A DNA stretch of 64,000 nt from an uncultured Oscillospiraceae bacterium (GTDB lineage: Bacteria; Bacillota; Clostridia; Oscillospirales; Oscillospiraceae). The notes beneath the pieces were generated by a model. That model was given only the letters and a program-made list of their open reading frames with translations. It was not told the DNA's origin and did not search any database. Position 1 is the stretch's first letter. The number at the start of each line of letters is the position of its first letter. The stretch covers positions 62,001 through 126,000 of the forward strand of contig CALWVS010000002.1 of the NCBI GenBank assembly GCA_944385095.1, read 5' to 3'. The position numbers and the translations under genes are program-made. This document shows positions 42,358 through 50,248 of this stretch, piece after piece.

Positions 42358-43659
42358 ATGGAGAGATATTACCAACCAGAAATTGAATGCGCATCCAGAG
42401 AACAGATTCGTGCATGGCAGGATGAGAGACTGGTCAAACAGGTGAGACATGCCTATGACCATGTACCCTACTACAAAAAGCTCATGGATGACAAGGGCGT
42501 GAAGCCAGAGGACATTCAATCTGTAGATGATTTGTACAAGCTGCCCTTTACTTACAAAAAAGACCTGAGAGACACCTATCCCTATGGACTGTTTGCAGTA
42601 CCTATGAAAGATGTGGTTCGTCTCCATGCCTCTTCCGGCACCACAGGAAAGCAAATTGTGGTAGGCTACACAAGAGAGGATTTGGATATTTGGGATGACA
42701 TTGTTGCCCGTCAGTTGGTGGCAGTGGGTGCAACAGAGGAAGATAAGGTACATATTTCCTATGGATATGGTCTTTTTACAGGTGGCTTGGGGCTGCATGG
42801 CGGCGCAACCAAATTGGGAGCAACTGTGATTCCTGTATCTTCTGGCAATACCCAAAGACAAATCACCATTCTGCGAGATTTTGGCTCTACTGTGCTGTGT
42901 TGTACCCCTTCTTATGCGGCATTTATTGGTGAAACCCTTCATGAAATGGGACTGACTGGAAAAGACATTCCATTGAAGGCTGGTATTTTTGGCGCAGAGG
43001 CATGGAGCGAGGAAATGCGCAAAGATATTGAGGAAAAGCTGGGTATCAAGGCCTATGATATCTATGGGCTGACTGAAATTATGGGTCCCGGTGTTGCCTA
43101 TGAGTGTTCTGCACAACAGGGTATGCATGTGAATGAGGACCATTTCATTATTGAAATCATCGACCCTGAAACAGGAGAGGTACTGCCAGAGGGGCAACAG
43201 GGAGAGATTGTGTTCTCCTGTATTACCCGTCAAGCATTCCCCTTGCTGCGCTATCGTACCCGTGATATTGGTGTCATTCACAGGGGAACTTGCTCCTGTG
43301 GTCGTACCTTTGTAAAAATGAGCAAGCCAATGGGACGCAGTGATGATATGCTCATTATTCGTGGTGTCAATGTGTTCCCCTCTCAAATTGAAACTGTATT
43401 GCTGAACCATGGTTATTCTGCCAACTATCAGATTATTGTTGACCGTGTCAAATCTACCGATACCCTGGAAGTACAGGTGGAAATGACCCCAGAAATGTTT
43501 ACTGATAACATGGGCGAAATTGAACGCCGCCAGAGAGAACTGGTAGAGGGTATGCGCTCTCTGTTGGGGTTGGCTGCAAAAGTAAAACTGGTTGCACCAA
43601 AATCCATTGTCCGTAGTGAGGGTAAGGCTGTGCGTGTGATTGATAAGCGCAAAATTTAA
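42358..43659 (+). CDS. paaK: Phenylacetate-CoA ligase
   Basis: 433 residues, typical of AMP-forming PaaK. Motifs: VRHAYDHVPYYKKLMDDKGV, LHASSGTTGKQIVVGYT (P-loop), GAEAWSEEMRKDIEEKLGIKAYDIYGLTEIMGPG, RYRTRDIGVI, and GRSDDMLIIRGVNVFPSQIE. It links arylacetate and arylacetyl-CoA. In this operon, downstream of iorAB, it could run toward arylacetate with energy gain or activate arylacetate taken up; direction is not decided by sequence. GGGAGAG precedes the ATG. Confidence 0.93.
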   Translation: MERYYQPEIECASREQIRAWQDERLVKQVRHAYDHVPYYKKLMDDKGVKPEDIQSVDDLYKLPFTYKKDLRDTYPYGLFAVPMKDVVRLHASSGTTGKQIVVGYTREDLDIWDDIVARQLVAVGATEEDKVHISYGYGLFTGGLGLHGGATKLGATVIPVSSGNTQRQITILRDFGSTVLCCTPSYAAFIGETLHEMGLTGKDIPLKAGIFGAEAWSEEMRKDIEEKLGIKAYDIYGLTEIMGPGVAYECSAQQGMHVNEDHFIIEIIDPETGEVLPEGQQGEIVFSCITRQAFPLLRYRTRDIGVIHRGTCSCGRTFVKMSKPMGRSDDMLIIRGVNVFPSQIETVLLNHGYSANYQIIVDRVKSTDTLEVQVEMTPEMFTDNMGEIERRQRELVEGMRSLLGLAAKVKLVAPKSIVRSEGKAVRVIDKRKI

Positions 43660-43673
43660 GGAGGGCAGGAAGG

Positions 43674-44108
43674 ATGAGCATTAAGCAGATTTCTGTTTTT
43701 GTGGAAAATACCCCTGGTGCTTTGTATGGTCTGACTGGTGTGCTGGCACAGCATCAGGTGGACTTGCGGGCTCTGTCTCTGGCAGAAACCAGCGAGTTTG
43801 GAATTGTGCGTATGATTGTGGACAATGTCTATCAGGCAACCACAGTACTGAAAGATGCAGGCTATGTCCACAGCCTAACCCCTGTGGTTGGGGTAGCCAT
43901 TCCTGATGTGCCTGGTGGATTGAATCGGGTGCTTCAGGTGCTGACAGATGCCAAAGTCAACATTGAGTATATGTATGCCTTCTTAGGTGGCAAAAATGTG
44001 AACCACGCCTATATGATTTTCCGTGTTGCAGATGAGGCTGCCGCAACGGCTGCCCTGGCTGCAAGGGGGATTCAGACACTGGAACAGGATGCCATTGCAT
44101 CCCTCTAA
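43674..44108 (+). CDS. Tandem ACT-domain protein
   Basis: 144 residues made of two ACT domains (about 1-70, ISVFVENTPGALYGLTGVLAQHQVDLRALSLA; about 72-140, GVAIPDVPGGLNRVLQVLTDAKVNIEYMYAF). ACT domains bind amino acids. Such a protein is conserved beside ior and paaK genes and probably senses an aromatic amino acid for this pathway. Last gene of the operon, 14 bases after paaK. Confidence 0.9.
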   Translation: MSIKQISVFVENTPGALYGLTGVLAQHQVDLRALSLAETSEFGIVRMIVDNVYQATTVLKDAGYVHSLTPVVGVAIPDVPGGLNRVLQVLTDAKVNIEYMYAFLGGKNVNHAYMIFRVADEAAATAALAARGIQTLEQDAIASL

Positions 44109-44149
44109 TCAGACGAAGTACAAGGGGCTGTAAAAAAGCCCCAAAAAGC

Positions 44150-44189
44150 AAGAGGAAAGTTCCGAAGCAGGAGCTTTCCTCTTTTTTTT
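44150..44189 (+). terminator. Terminator of the ior/paaK operon
   Basis: Stem AAGAGGAAAG(TT)CC...GGAGCTTTCCTCTT followed by eight T. A smaller stem (GGGGCT/AGCCCC) lies just before it. From here to 44361 I see no gene, only AT-rich sequence with a short stem (AGAGTA/TACTCT near 44227-44244). Confidence 0.88.
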
Positions 44190-44361
44190 GAACATACTGT
44201 TTATAGATCTAACATTCTCCTAAAAAGAGTATAGTCCTACTCTTATAGACTTTAATATTATGAGAGCAGCTCACAGAAAGATAGCTGCTTATCAACAGTT
44301 CTTCTTTTGGAAAAACATTGTCTCATTATGATTCCGCTCACTATCTGTATCCTAATAGGTA

Positions 44362-44886
44362 TTAGACATAGCGACCTTTTGGGTTTAAAGACTCATTTAG
44401 TGATTTATGTGTAATTCTGCTAATGTAATCTGGAAAGATAGCTTCATTCCCGTTGTTCAGTTCTGTTAGTAAGAGCTCCAAACTTTTCCCTTGTGTCTCT
44501 ACAAAACAATTTAATATATTTTCCCCAACACTATCAACGAGGAATTCTACTACACCAAGCTGGGGAGGAACATCCGTAAAGGCAGCGATTAGTTCATCTT
44601 CCCATCTTTCATAGAGATCATTTGCATCTAATCCAATACCGGTCAGACCAGGAGAAGTGTATTGCTGATAGAGTTCCTGTGGAGTCATCGCTTCATAGCT
44701 TACAGAGTGTCCTGCCACTACCAGATTTTTACGGTAATAAACTTCTAGTTTCTGGACAGGGTACATGGGTTTCCAGCCGGAAGTCCAATAGCAGACATGC
44801 TGTTGCCCACTCATTACACCTTGGATTATGTTATTGACATAGTAAAGGGAACTGGTTGGTACTTGTAGTGTAGACTTGTTTGCCAT
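44362..44886 (-). CDS. Unrecognised protein in AT-rich island
   Basis: 174 residues (start MANKSTLQVPTSSLYYVNNI), no signal peptide or membrane segment, no family recognised. It contains an aromatic-rich region, HVCYWTSGWKPMYPVQKLEVYYRKN (near 30-55), and an acidic helix DLYERWEDELIAAF. GAGGG lies upstream of the ATG. Codon use is AT-rich compared with the flanking genes, suggesting it was acquired. It and the following gene lie on the same strand with an AT-rich gap between them. Confidence 0.6.
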   Translation of the reverse strand: MANKSTLQVPTSSLYYVNNIIQGVMSGQQHVCYWTSGWKPMYPVQKLEVYYRKNLVVAGHSVSYEAMTPQELYQQYTSPGLTGIGLDANDLYERWEDELIAAFTDVPPQLGVVEFLVDSVGENILNCFVETQGKSLELLLTELNNGNEAIFPDYISRITHKSLNESLNPKGRYV

Positions 44887-44998
44887 AATAATCCCTCATT
44901 CCAATTAAATTACTGGGTTTGTTATGTCTCCCATGTATATACAATAACATAAATATTCGTAAAAGTCAAGTTTATTTTAAAGTATTTGTAAGTGTAAA

Positions 44999-45514
44999 TT
45001 AAGTTTGTTTCAAGCTAACAAGATGCTCTCTTATGTAGAAGACATCCCAAGGATGAGGATTGCATGTAACAATACGCTGATAAAGTTCATACTCAGTTAT
45101 AGGCTTTGGATCAGATGCTAATAAAAAGACAAACGCATTCTGGGCAAAGCTTGATTTGTTCCAGTTCAGTTGTCGTCCCAATTTATCATAGACTGATTGA
45201 ATAGAAATTCCTAGTTTTTCTGCTACTTGTCCAATTGCTACACTTAAAATTCGGTCAAAGCCAACTTTATCACAGTTTTTTTCCATATGGTACTGCTGTA
45301 ATAGTTTTTTGGTTGTTTCCAAAACCAATATAATCTGCTGAACTCGTTTAGAAGGTTCTTTGCCCCCTATAATTGGTGAAGTGGTCTGTTTTTCCACTTC
45401 TCCAAAATACTTCTGACAAAAATCAAGAGCTTGCTTCAAGGAGTAAATTGGGGTCTGCTCCAGTGCCCCATTGGTATCTATTACTGTGAAAATTAGCGTG
45501 GAATGCTCTTTCAT
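44999..45514 (-). CDS. Unrecognised protein with a possible helix-turn-helix
   Basis: 171 residues. The middle segment IGQVAEKLGISIQSVYDKLGRQLN (near 90-112) looks like a helix-turn-helix, which suggests DNA binding. The N-terminal part (LIFTVIDTNGALEQTPIYSLKQALDFCQ) could be a small sensing domain. GGAGG lies 9 bases before the ATG at 45514. AT-rich, same strand as the previous unknown gene, 112 bases upstream of it. Function unknown. Confidence 0.6.
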   Translation of the reverse strand: MKEHSTLIFTVIDTNGALEQTPIYSLKQALDFCQKYFGEVEKQTTSPIIGGKEPSKRVQQIILVLETTKKLLQQYHMEKNCDKVGFDRILSVAIGQVAEKLGISIQSVYDKLGRQLNWNKSSFAQNAFVFLLASDPKPITEYELYQRIVTCNPHPWDVFYIREHLVSLKQT

Positions 45515-45529
45515 AATTCGTACCTCCAA

Positions 45530-46002
45530 GGTTTATTTTTAATTAACTACAAACTAACTAATAATATACTATCATATAGTTTTGAAACATGTCAATTAAA
45601 AATATGTATGGTATTATACAATGAAATTACAAACATAAAAGGGCTTTTTCTTTTTGCCTTAAAATGAGCCTTAGTTTGGGGTTTACACTCTGTTTTTGTG
45701 GTTGTAGTTTCTATGAATAAATACCACAACAAATTATAGTTTAAAAAATTGTCTGATTGTCACTATATAAAAAATAACTTATAAAATTATGTGAATTATA
45801 TGAAACTTATGATGATCAATTTCTTATACGCATATTTAACAGAGGTGTATCTTTATTACTGCCATATTGCCATTTTACTAGAAACTAAGAGAAAACTTCG
45901 ATTTGAAACATCACTTCCCCATTTTGGAACATTTTTATAATCTGCTTTTCAAAAAGTCTCAACATAATTCCATTAAATTCTACAGAAATTTCAGAGATGG
46001 AA
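45530..46002. other. AT-rich gap without recognisable gene
   Basis: About 470 bases of very AT-rich sequence. I see no open frame with a Shine-Dalgarno and no strong hairpin. It would contain the promoter of the minus-strand unknown genes (TATAAT-like stretches near 45555-45580), but none can be picked with confidence. Confidence 0.4.
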
Positions 46003-46031
46003 TTGTAATTGCAGCAGAGTTGTGCTATACT
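46003..46031 (+). promoter_or_regulatory. Promoter of the HAD phosphatase gene
   Basis: TTGTAA (46003-46008) and TATACT (46026-46031) with a 17-base spacer, about 100 bases before the start codon. Confidence 0.65.
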
Positions 46032-46132
46032 CGAAAATGCAGTGTAAAAACAGAAAACTTGCATTTTTTGAAATTCAAAGATGATAGAATGAACCAACTG
46101 AATCCGTTTACTTTTATGTGAGGAGAAAAACT

Positions 46133-46786
46133 ATGAATATCTATTCTGCTGTCTGTTTCGATTTTGACTACACCCTAGGAGACTCTACGGATGCCATTGT
46201 GGCAGGGTTTGAACATGCCTTTCAAAAATTAGGGCAACCAAAGCCAGAGCGAGAGGCAGTGCGAGGCACCATTGGCTATCTGTTAGAGGACGCCTATTCC
46301 AATTTAACAGGGGACTATGATGCAGGTCATCGCGCTCTTTTCCGCAAATATTTTGTAGAGACGGCAAGACCCAGAATGCTGGAGGAAACTGTGTTACTGC
46401 CCGGTGCAGTGGAACTGTTAAAAGGGTTAAAGGCAAAAGGGATTCGTTTGGGCATTGTCAGTACAAAGGCAAAAAATACCATTGAAGAGATTATGGAGCG
46501 GCATGGATTGTTGGAAGATTTGGATTTTATCATTGGAACCTTTGATGTAACACACCACAAACCAGACCCAGAAGGCTTGCTGATGGCTCTTGAGAAAATG
46601 GGCACAACAAAAAGCAAATTTCTATACTGTGGAGATACCGTGCTGGATGCAGAAGCAGCTCAACGTGCAGGGGTAGATTTTGCTCCAGTTTTGAATGGCA
46701 CAACCCCAGCAGAGGATTTTGTTGATTGGTCCAATGTACATATTGCCAAAGACTTGTACGATTTGGCTGCATACTTACAGGTATAA
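46133..46786 (+). CDS. HAD-superfamily phosphatase (phosphoglycolate phosphatase-like)
   Basis: 217 residues. HAD motifs: FDFDYTLGDS (nucleophile Asp near 12; Tyr replaces the usual Gly of DxDGT), LGIVSTKAKN (motif II), KPDPEGLL (motif III Lys) and CGDTVLDAEAAQRAGV (motif IV). A helical C1 cap lies between motifs I and II. Likely hydrolyses a small phosphorylated metabolite; the substrate is unknown. GAGGAG precedes the ATG at 46133. Single gene. Confidence 0.9.
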   Translation: MNIYSAVCFDFDYTLGDSTDAIVAGFEHAFQKLGQPKPEREAVRGTIGYLLEDAYSNLTGDYDAGHRALFRKYFVETARPRMLEETVLLPGAVELLKGLKAKGIRLGIVSTKAKNTIEEIMERHGLLEDLDFIIGTFDVTHHKPDPEGLLMALEKMGTTKSKFLYCGDTVLDAEAAQRAGVDFAPVLNGTTPAEDFVDWSNVHIAKDLYDLAAYLQV

Positions 46787-46829
46787 ATGATTCTGTCCTG
46801 TGATGGAGTAGCTTTGTCGATTTTCTCAA

Positions 46830-46866
46830 AAAAATAGGCTTGCAAAAATGCAAGCCTATTTTCTTT
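46830..46866. terminator. Bidirectional terminator between HAD gene and Gx transporter gene
   Basis: Perfect 12-bp stem (AATAGGCTTGCA/TGCAAGCCTATT) with a 4-nt loop and A/T runs on both sides, overlapping the end of the minus-strand gene. Confidence 0.85.
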
Positions 46867-47380
46867 TGTTTTGAACGTGAGAGAGACGCTGTAAGAGAAA
46901 TTGAGTACAAATTCCAGTAAATAAACCGGTTAAAATACCGGATAGCAACAGATAGGGGAGATAGGCAAAGACAGACCAGCTTTTCAGGAACAGAGCAGCC
47001 ACCAACAGTTGCCCAATATTGTGAAATATGGCAGAAAGTGGGCTGCAAAGCCACAACTCTTTGATGGTGAAAAGACGTTTGCACAGACATAAGCTGAGCC
47101 AGCAACACAATCCACCGCCTAGGCTATAAAAGAAAATCATCATCTGCCCAGAAAATACACTGCCTAGAAAAATACGAACCAATAAAATCAACAGGGTATC
47201 CACAGGGGACAGGGCAAACATCCCATAGACTGTGACAATATTGGCAAGCCCCAATTTTACGCCTGGAATGGGGATTGGGACTGGGATTTGTGCCTCTATC
47301 ATAAAAATAGTCAGGGCAATGGTACTGAGAAGGGAGAGGCGGGTGAGTTTTTGGGTGGAATTACCCCGCAATGGTGTCAA
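46856..47380 (-). CDS. Gx transporter family membrane protein
   Basis: 174 residues with five to six hydrophobic segments. IEAQIPVPIPIPGVKLGLANIVTVYGMFALSP is the signature of the Gx transporter family (COG4769, often misnamed heptaprenyl diphosphate synthase component I). Probably the membrane S-component-like partner of the adjacent NusG-II and ApbE proteins. TTG start at 47380 with AGGAGGAGGGG upstream, inside the end of the NusG-II gene (20-base overlap). Confidence 0.83.
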   Translation of the reverse strand: MTPLRGNSTQKLTRLSLLSTIALTIFMIEAQIPVPIPIPGVKLGLANIVTVYGMFALSPVDTLLILLVRIFLGSVFSGQMMIFFYSLGGGLCCWLSLCLCKRLFTIKELWLCSPLSAIFHNIGQLLVAALFLKSWSVFAYLPYLLLSGILTGLFTGICTQFLLQRLSHVQNKRK

Positions 47381-47738
47381 GGTCTGCCCCTCCTCCTGTA
47401 ATTTCTAAAATAACTTCATTGGGGAGACAGACAATCGGCAGTGTACTGTCAGAAATCCAGCCCTGATGTACACAGACTTGATCTGGGCAGGAGGCATGGG
47501 AGATACAGACACGACCAGATTCTATGGAAATGGTATTGTAAGCGCCGTTTTCTCCCTTCAATTCAATGGTGTATGCCTCTTGTACATGGGCAAGGTCAAT
47601 GGTTTGAATTAACGTGCCATGTTGATAAATCTGGAGTTGTTGAGCAGATGTCTGTGTGGATGCTCGAAAAATATACAGACTACACACAGCAGCAACCACC
47701 AAGAGAAGGATGACAACCAATTTTGTGGTGCGGTTCAT
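47361..47738 (-). CDS. NusG domain II-containing exported protein
   Basis: 125 residues. One N-terminal membrane anchor (about 7-25), then an extracellular NusG_II domain with a CxxxxCPDQVC motif (RVCISHASCPDQVCVHQGWIS) and a third cysteine in PIVCLPNEV. It is not the transcription factor NusG. These proteins occur with ApbE and Gx transporters in flavin-dependent extracellular redox loci. It overlaps apbE by 4 bases. Confidence 0.88.
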   Translation of the reverse strand: MNRTTKLVVILLLVVAAVCSLYIFRASTQTSAQQLQIYQHGTLIQTIDLAHVQEAYTIELKGENGAYNTISIESGRVCISHASCPDQVCVHQGWISDSTLPIVCLPNEVILEITGGGADLDTIAG

Positions 47739-48769
47739 GGGGCAATCACCGTCACTTCCCGGTCAGATTGTGCTTCTGTCAGTTGAAATGTTGTTTCTAG
47801 TCCAGAAGTTATGGTCACATTTCCAGATTCCTCCACCCAAATAATGTCGAGATCCAGTTCTGGGTGTTGTTTCCAGAAAGAAATACCATCCTCTAAACCC
47901 ATGACGAAAAGGGCTGTGGACAGCCCATCACAGATGGTTCCATTTTCTCCAATCACTGTTACAGAAGTGAGTCCACTTCTGGCAGGGGCAGCAGTTTCAG
48001 GGTCGAGAATATGCCAATAAGTCTCCCCGTTTTCTTCAAAATAGCGCTGATAACTGCCAGAAGTCACTACCGCCTTTTGGGATACTTCTACAACCCCTAA
48101 TGCAGCTTGTTCTGGGTCAGAAGGGTCCTGAATTCCAACACGCCAGAGACTGCCATCTGGTTTACTGCCAATGGTCTGCACATTGCCGCCCAAATACAGA
48201 AGGGCAGAAGTAATGCCCTGATTTTGTAATTGTTCTGAAAGAATAGCACCCAAATCTCCCTTTGCAACAGAGCCAAAATCCAAGCGCATGCCATCAGGGA
48301 GAGTGGCGGTTTGTTCTTCCAAATTCAAAGATAGTTGGGTATAGTCAATTTGTGTTTTCAAAGCATCCAATTCCGACTGAGAGGGGACACGATAATCACC
48401 TGTGGTAAACCCCCAGGCAGACACTGCAAAATAGGCGGTCAAATCCAATGCACCATCTGTAAGCTGAGAAAGTCCTTTGCTTTGGTCCAATAGTGTGGCA
48501 GTTTCAGGGGAGATAGGGACTGGTTGCCCCTGGCTTTGGTTGATGGCGGAGACTTCACTGTCCTCCTCGGTCACATCCCATAAATCTTCCAGATGGTAAA
48601 TGGTAGATACAGCATTGTCTAAGGCGGCCTGTGCCCCATCCCCATAGACTTCTAAAGACATAACAGTGTCCATTGCAAAGATTTGGCTAGAGGCAGATGG
48701 GGTCTGGGTAGTGACACAGCCAGTCAGTAAGCCCATAGTTAACACTGGTAAAATGAAAACAGGTTTCAT
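47735..48769 (-). CDS. apbE: FAD:protein FMN transferase (lipoprotein)
   Basis: 344 residues. The signal peptide ends in the lipobox LLTGC (Cys near 18). ApbE motifs: AMDTVMSLEVYG, DFGSVAKGDLGAILSEQL, ALLYLGGNVQTIGSKPDG and YWHILDPETAAP. It transfers FMN from FAD to Thr residues of exported redox proteins; no substrate flavoprotein is in this window. AAGGAG precedes the ATG at 48769. First gene of apbE-nusG_II-Gx. Confidence 0.93.
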   Translation of the reverse strand: MKPVFILPVLTMGLLTGCVTTQTPSASSQIFAMDTVMSLEVYGDGAQAALDNAVSTIYHLEDLWDVTEEDSEVSAINQSQGQPVPISPETATLLDQSKGLSQLTDGALDLTAYFAVSAWGFTTGDYRVPSQSELDALKTQIDYTQLSLNLEEQTATLPDGMRLDFGSVAKGDLGAILSEQLQNQGITSALLYLGGNVQTIGSKPDGSLWRVGIQDPSDPEQAALGVVEVSQKAVVTSGSYQRYFEENGETYWHILDPETAAPARSGLTSVTVIGENGTICDGLSTALFVMGLEDGISFWKQHPELDLDIIWVEESGNVTITSGLETTFQLTEAQSDREVTVIAP

Positions 48770-48788
48770 GTTCGCTCCTTGGATTGGT

Positions 48789-49031
48789 TTATAAAACTTC
48801 CTGATACATGGCAGAAGCATCTGCTTTTCCCACATTGTCTGCAACCACCATTACCTCAACTTTTACTGTCTTTTCCCCAAAGCGGAGTTCCAAAATGTCA
48901 CCCACTTTGACATCATAGCTGGCTTTGACGGGTCTGCCGTTGGCAGTGACTCTGGCATTGTCGCAAGCCTCATTGGCTATGGTTCGTCTTTTGATGAGAC
49001 GGGATACTTTTAACCACTTATCTAAACGCAT
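48789..49031 (-). CDS. S4-domain RNA-binding protein (RqcP/Hsp15-like)
   Basis: 80 residues that are one S4 domain: MRLDKWLKVSRLIKRRTIANEACDNARVTANGRPVKASYDVKVGDILEL. In Firmicutes the gene beside mazG (B. subtilis yabO) encodes RqcP, which helps ribosome quality control by C-terminal tailing. The surrounding order (flippase, mazG, S4) matches that locus, with HU inserted between mazG and this gene. GAGGTG precedes the ATG. Confidence 0.9.
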   Translation of the reverse strand: MRLDKWLKVSRLIKRRTIANEACDNARVTANGRPVKASYDVKVGDILELRFGEKTVKVEVMVVADNVGKADASAMYQEVL

Positions 49032-49051
49032 AAGAACACCTCATTATAAAA

Positions 49052-49090
49052 TAAAAATTGGGGGTACAGATGTTGCTGCACCCCCATCAA
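49052..49090 (-). terminator. Terminator after the HU gene
   Basis: GGGGGT/ACCCCC stem with flanking TTG/CAA pairs and a 14-nt loop, then TTTTTATTTT on the minus strand, directly past the HU stop. The S4 gene behind it would get read-through only or have its own start (TATAAT at 49041-49046). Confidence 0.72.
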
Positions 49091-49097
49091 ATTGTTT

Positions 49098-49382
49098 TTA
49101 GTTGGTTGTCTGAGCTACAGCATCCTTCAAAGCCTTGCCAGGCTTAAAGACAGGGGTATTGACCGCAGGAATTTCCATTTCCTCACCTGTTTTCAGGTTG
49201 CGACCCACTCTGGCAGCGCGGTATTTAACTTCAAAAGAGCCAAAGCCAACCAGTTGCACTTTTTCCCCTTGGGAAAGAGCCTCTGTAATGGCATCTAATA
49301 CAGCGGTAATGACCACATCAGCATCTTTACGGGACATCTGTGTAGAGTCAGAGACAACAGAAATCAAATCGTTTTTATTCAT
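49098..49382 (-). CDS. hup: DNA-binding protein HU
   Basis: 94 residues. MNKNDLISVVSDSTQMSRKDADVV, the beta-arm region GFGSFEVKYRAARVGRNLKTGEEMEIPA and VPVFKPGK-type end (NTPVFKPGKALKDAV) are standard HU. A nucleoid protein that bends DNA. AGGAGG precedes the ATG at 49382; the gene overlaps the mazG 3' end by 8 bases. Confidence 0.96.
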   Translation of the reverse strand: MNKNDLISVVSDSTQMSRKDADVVITAVLDAITEALSQGEKVQLVGFGSFEVKYRAARVGRNLKTGEEMEIPAVNTPVFKPGKALKDAVAQTTN

Positions 49383-50211
49383 AGTTATCCTCCTGAATGG
49401 TTGAAACGCCCAATCCATCCCCTTGGGCTTCCTGTTCTTTCGCGGAACGCCAGAGTGCTTCTAATTCAGACAGGGACATCTGAGAGAGGGCGCGTCCATT
49501 GGAAAGCTGTTCTACGGTTTGAAATCGACGAATGAATTTTTCACATGTTTGGGAGAGGGCTTGTTCACTGTCTAGGTGCAGAAAACGAGATACCTTCACA
49601 GTGGCAAACAGGAGATCCCCCAATTCTTCCTGTGGGTCTCCATCCCCATGGATGGCCCGATGCAGTTCTTCTGCTTCTTCCATCAATTTGTCAAAAGCAG
49701 GGTCAATATTGGACCAATCAAACCCCGCTTTTGCTGCTTTGCTTTGAATTTTCTCTGCACGAATGAGGGCAGGAAGGGCACGAGACACAGCGTTTAGTGA
49801 ATCTGTGACGGTATTCTGTTTCTTTTCCTGTCGCTTTTGTGCCTCCCAAGTGTCCAATGCCTGAACAGTGTCTTTCGCCTGTTGGGTTCCAAATACATGG
49901 GGATGACGAAACACCATCTTTTGTGCAATTCCATTGACTACATCATCAAAGGAGAAAAGTCCCTGTTCCTGTGCCATTTGGGCATGAAAGATTACCTGTA
50001 ACAGTACATCCCCCAGTTCTTCCTTCAGATGGTCTGGGTTCTTTTCATCAATGGCTTCTACAGCCTCATAGGCTTCCTCCAACATATTACGGCGAATGCT
50101 CTCATGGGTCTGTTCCTGATCCCAGGGACAGCCGCCTGGAGAACGCAGCAGTGCCACAATTTGAACCAAATCATGTATGTTGTAGCAATCCATACATTCA
50201 AAATCTACCAC
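49375..50211 (-). CDS. mazG: Nucleoside triphosphate pyrophosphohydrolase MazG
   Basis: 278 residues, two MazG domains in tandem: LRSPGGCPWDQEQTHESIRRNMLEEAYEAVEAI (EExxE near 45, second set ELGDVLLQV) and later KLMEEAEELHRAIHGDGDPQEELGDLLFATVKV. It hydrolyses noncanonical NTPs, removing damaged nucleotides. GTG at 50211 is preferred (GAGGAG 5 bases upstream); an ATG six codons later is the alternative. It starts 37 bases after the flippase gene. Confidence 0.94.
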   Translation of the reverse strand: MVDFECMDCYNIHDLVQIVALLRSPGGCPWDQEQTHESIRRNMLEEAYEAVEAIDEKNPDHLKEELGDVLLQVIFHAQMAQEQGLFSFDDVVNGIAQKMVFRHPHVFGTQQAKDTVQALDTWEAQKRQEKKQNTVTDSLNAVSRALPALIRAEKIQSKAAKAGFDWSNIDPAFDKLMEEAEELHRAIHGDGDPQEELGDLLFATVKVSRFLHLDSEQALSQTCEKFIRRFQTVEQLSNGRALSQMSLSELEALWRSAKEQEAQGDGLGVSTIQEDNYE

Positions 50212-50248
50212 AGTATCTCCTCTTTCGCAAGTATTTTTTCCGTTTTGT

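Noticed and set aside
42292-43410. 372-codon minus-strand frame opposite paaK
   Set aside because: It is the shadow of the paaK gene with cysteine- and histidine-rich random-looking sequence and no domain.
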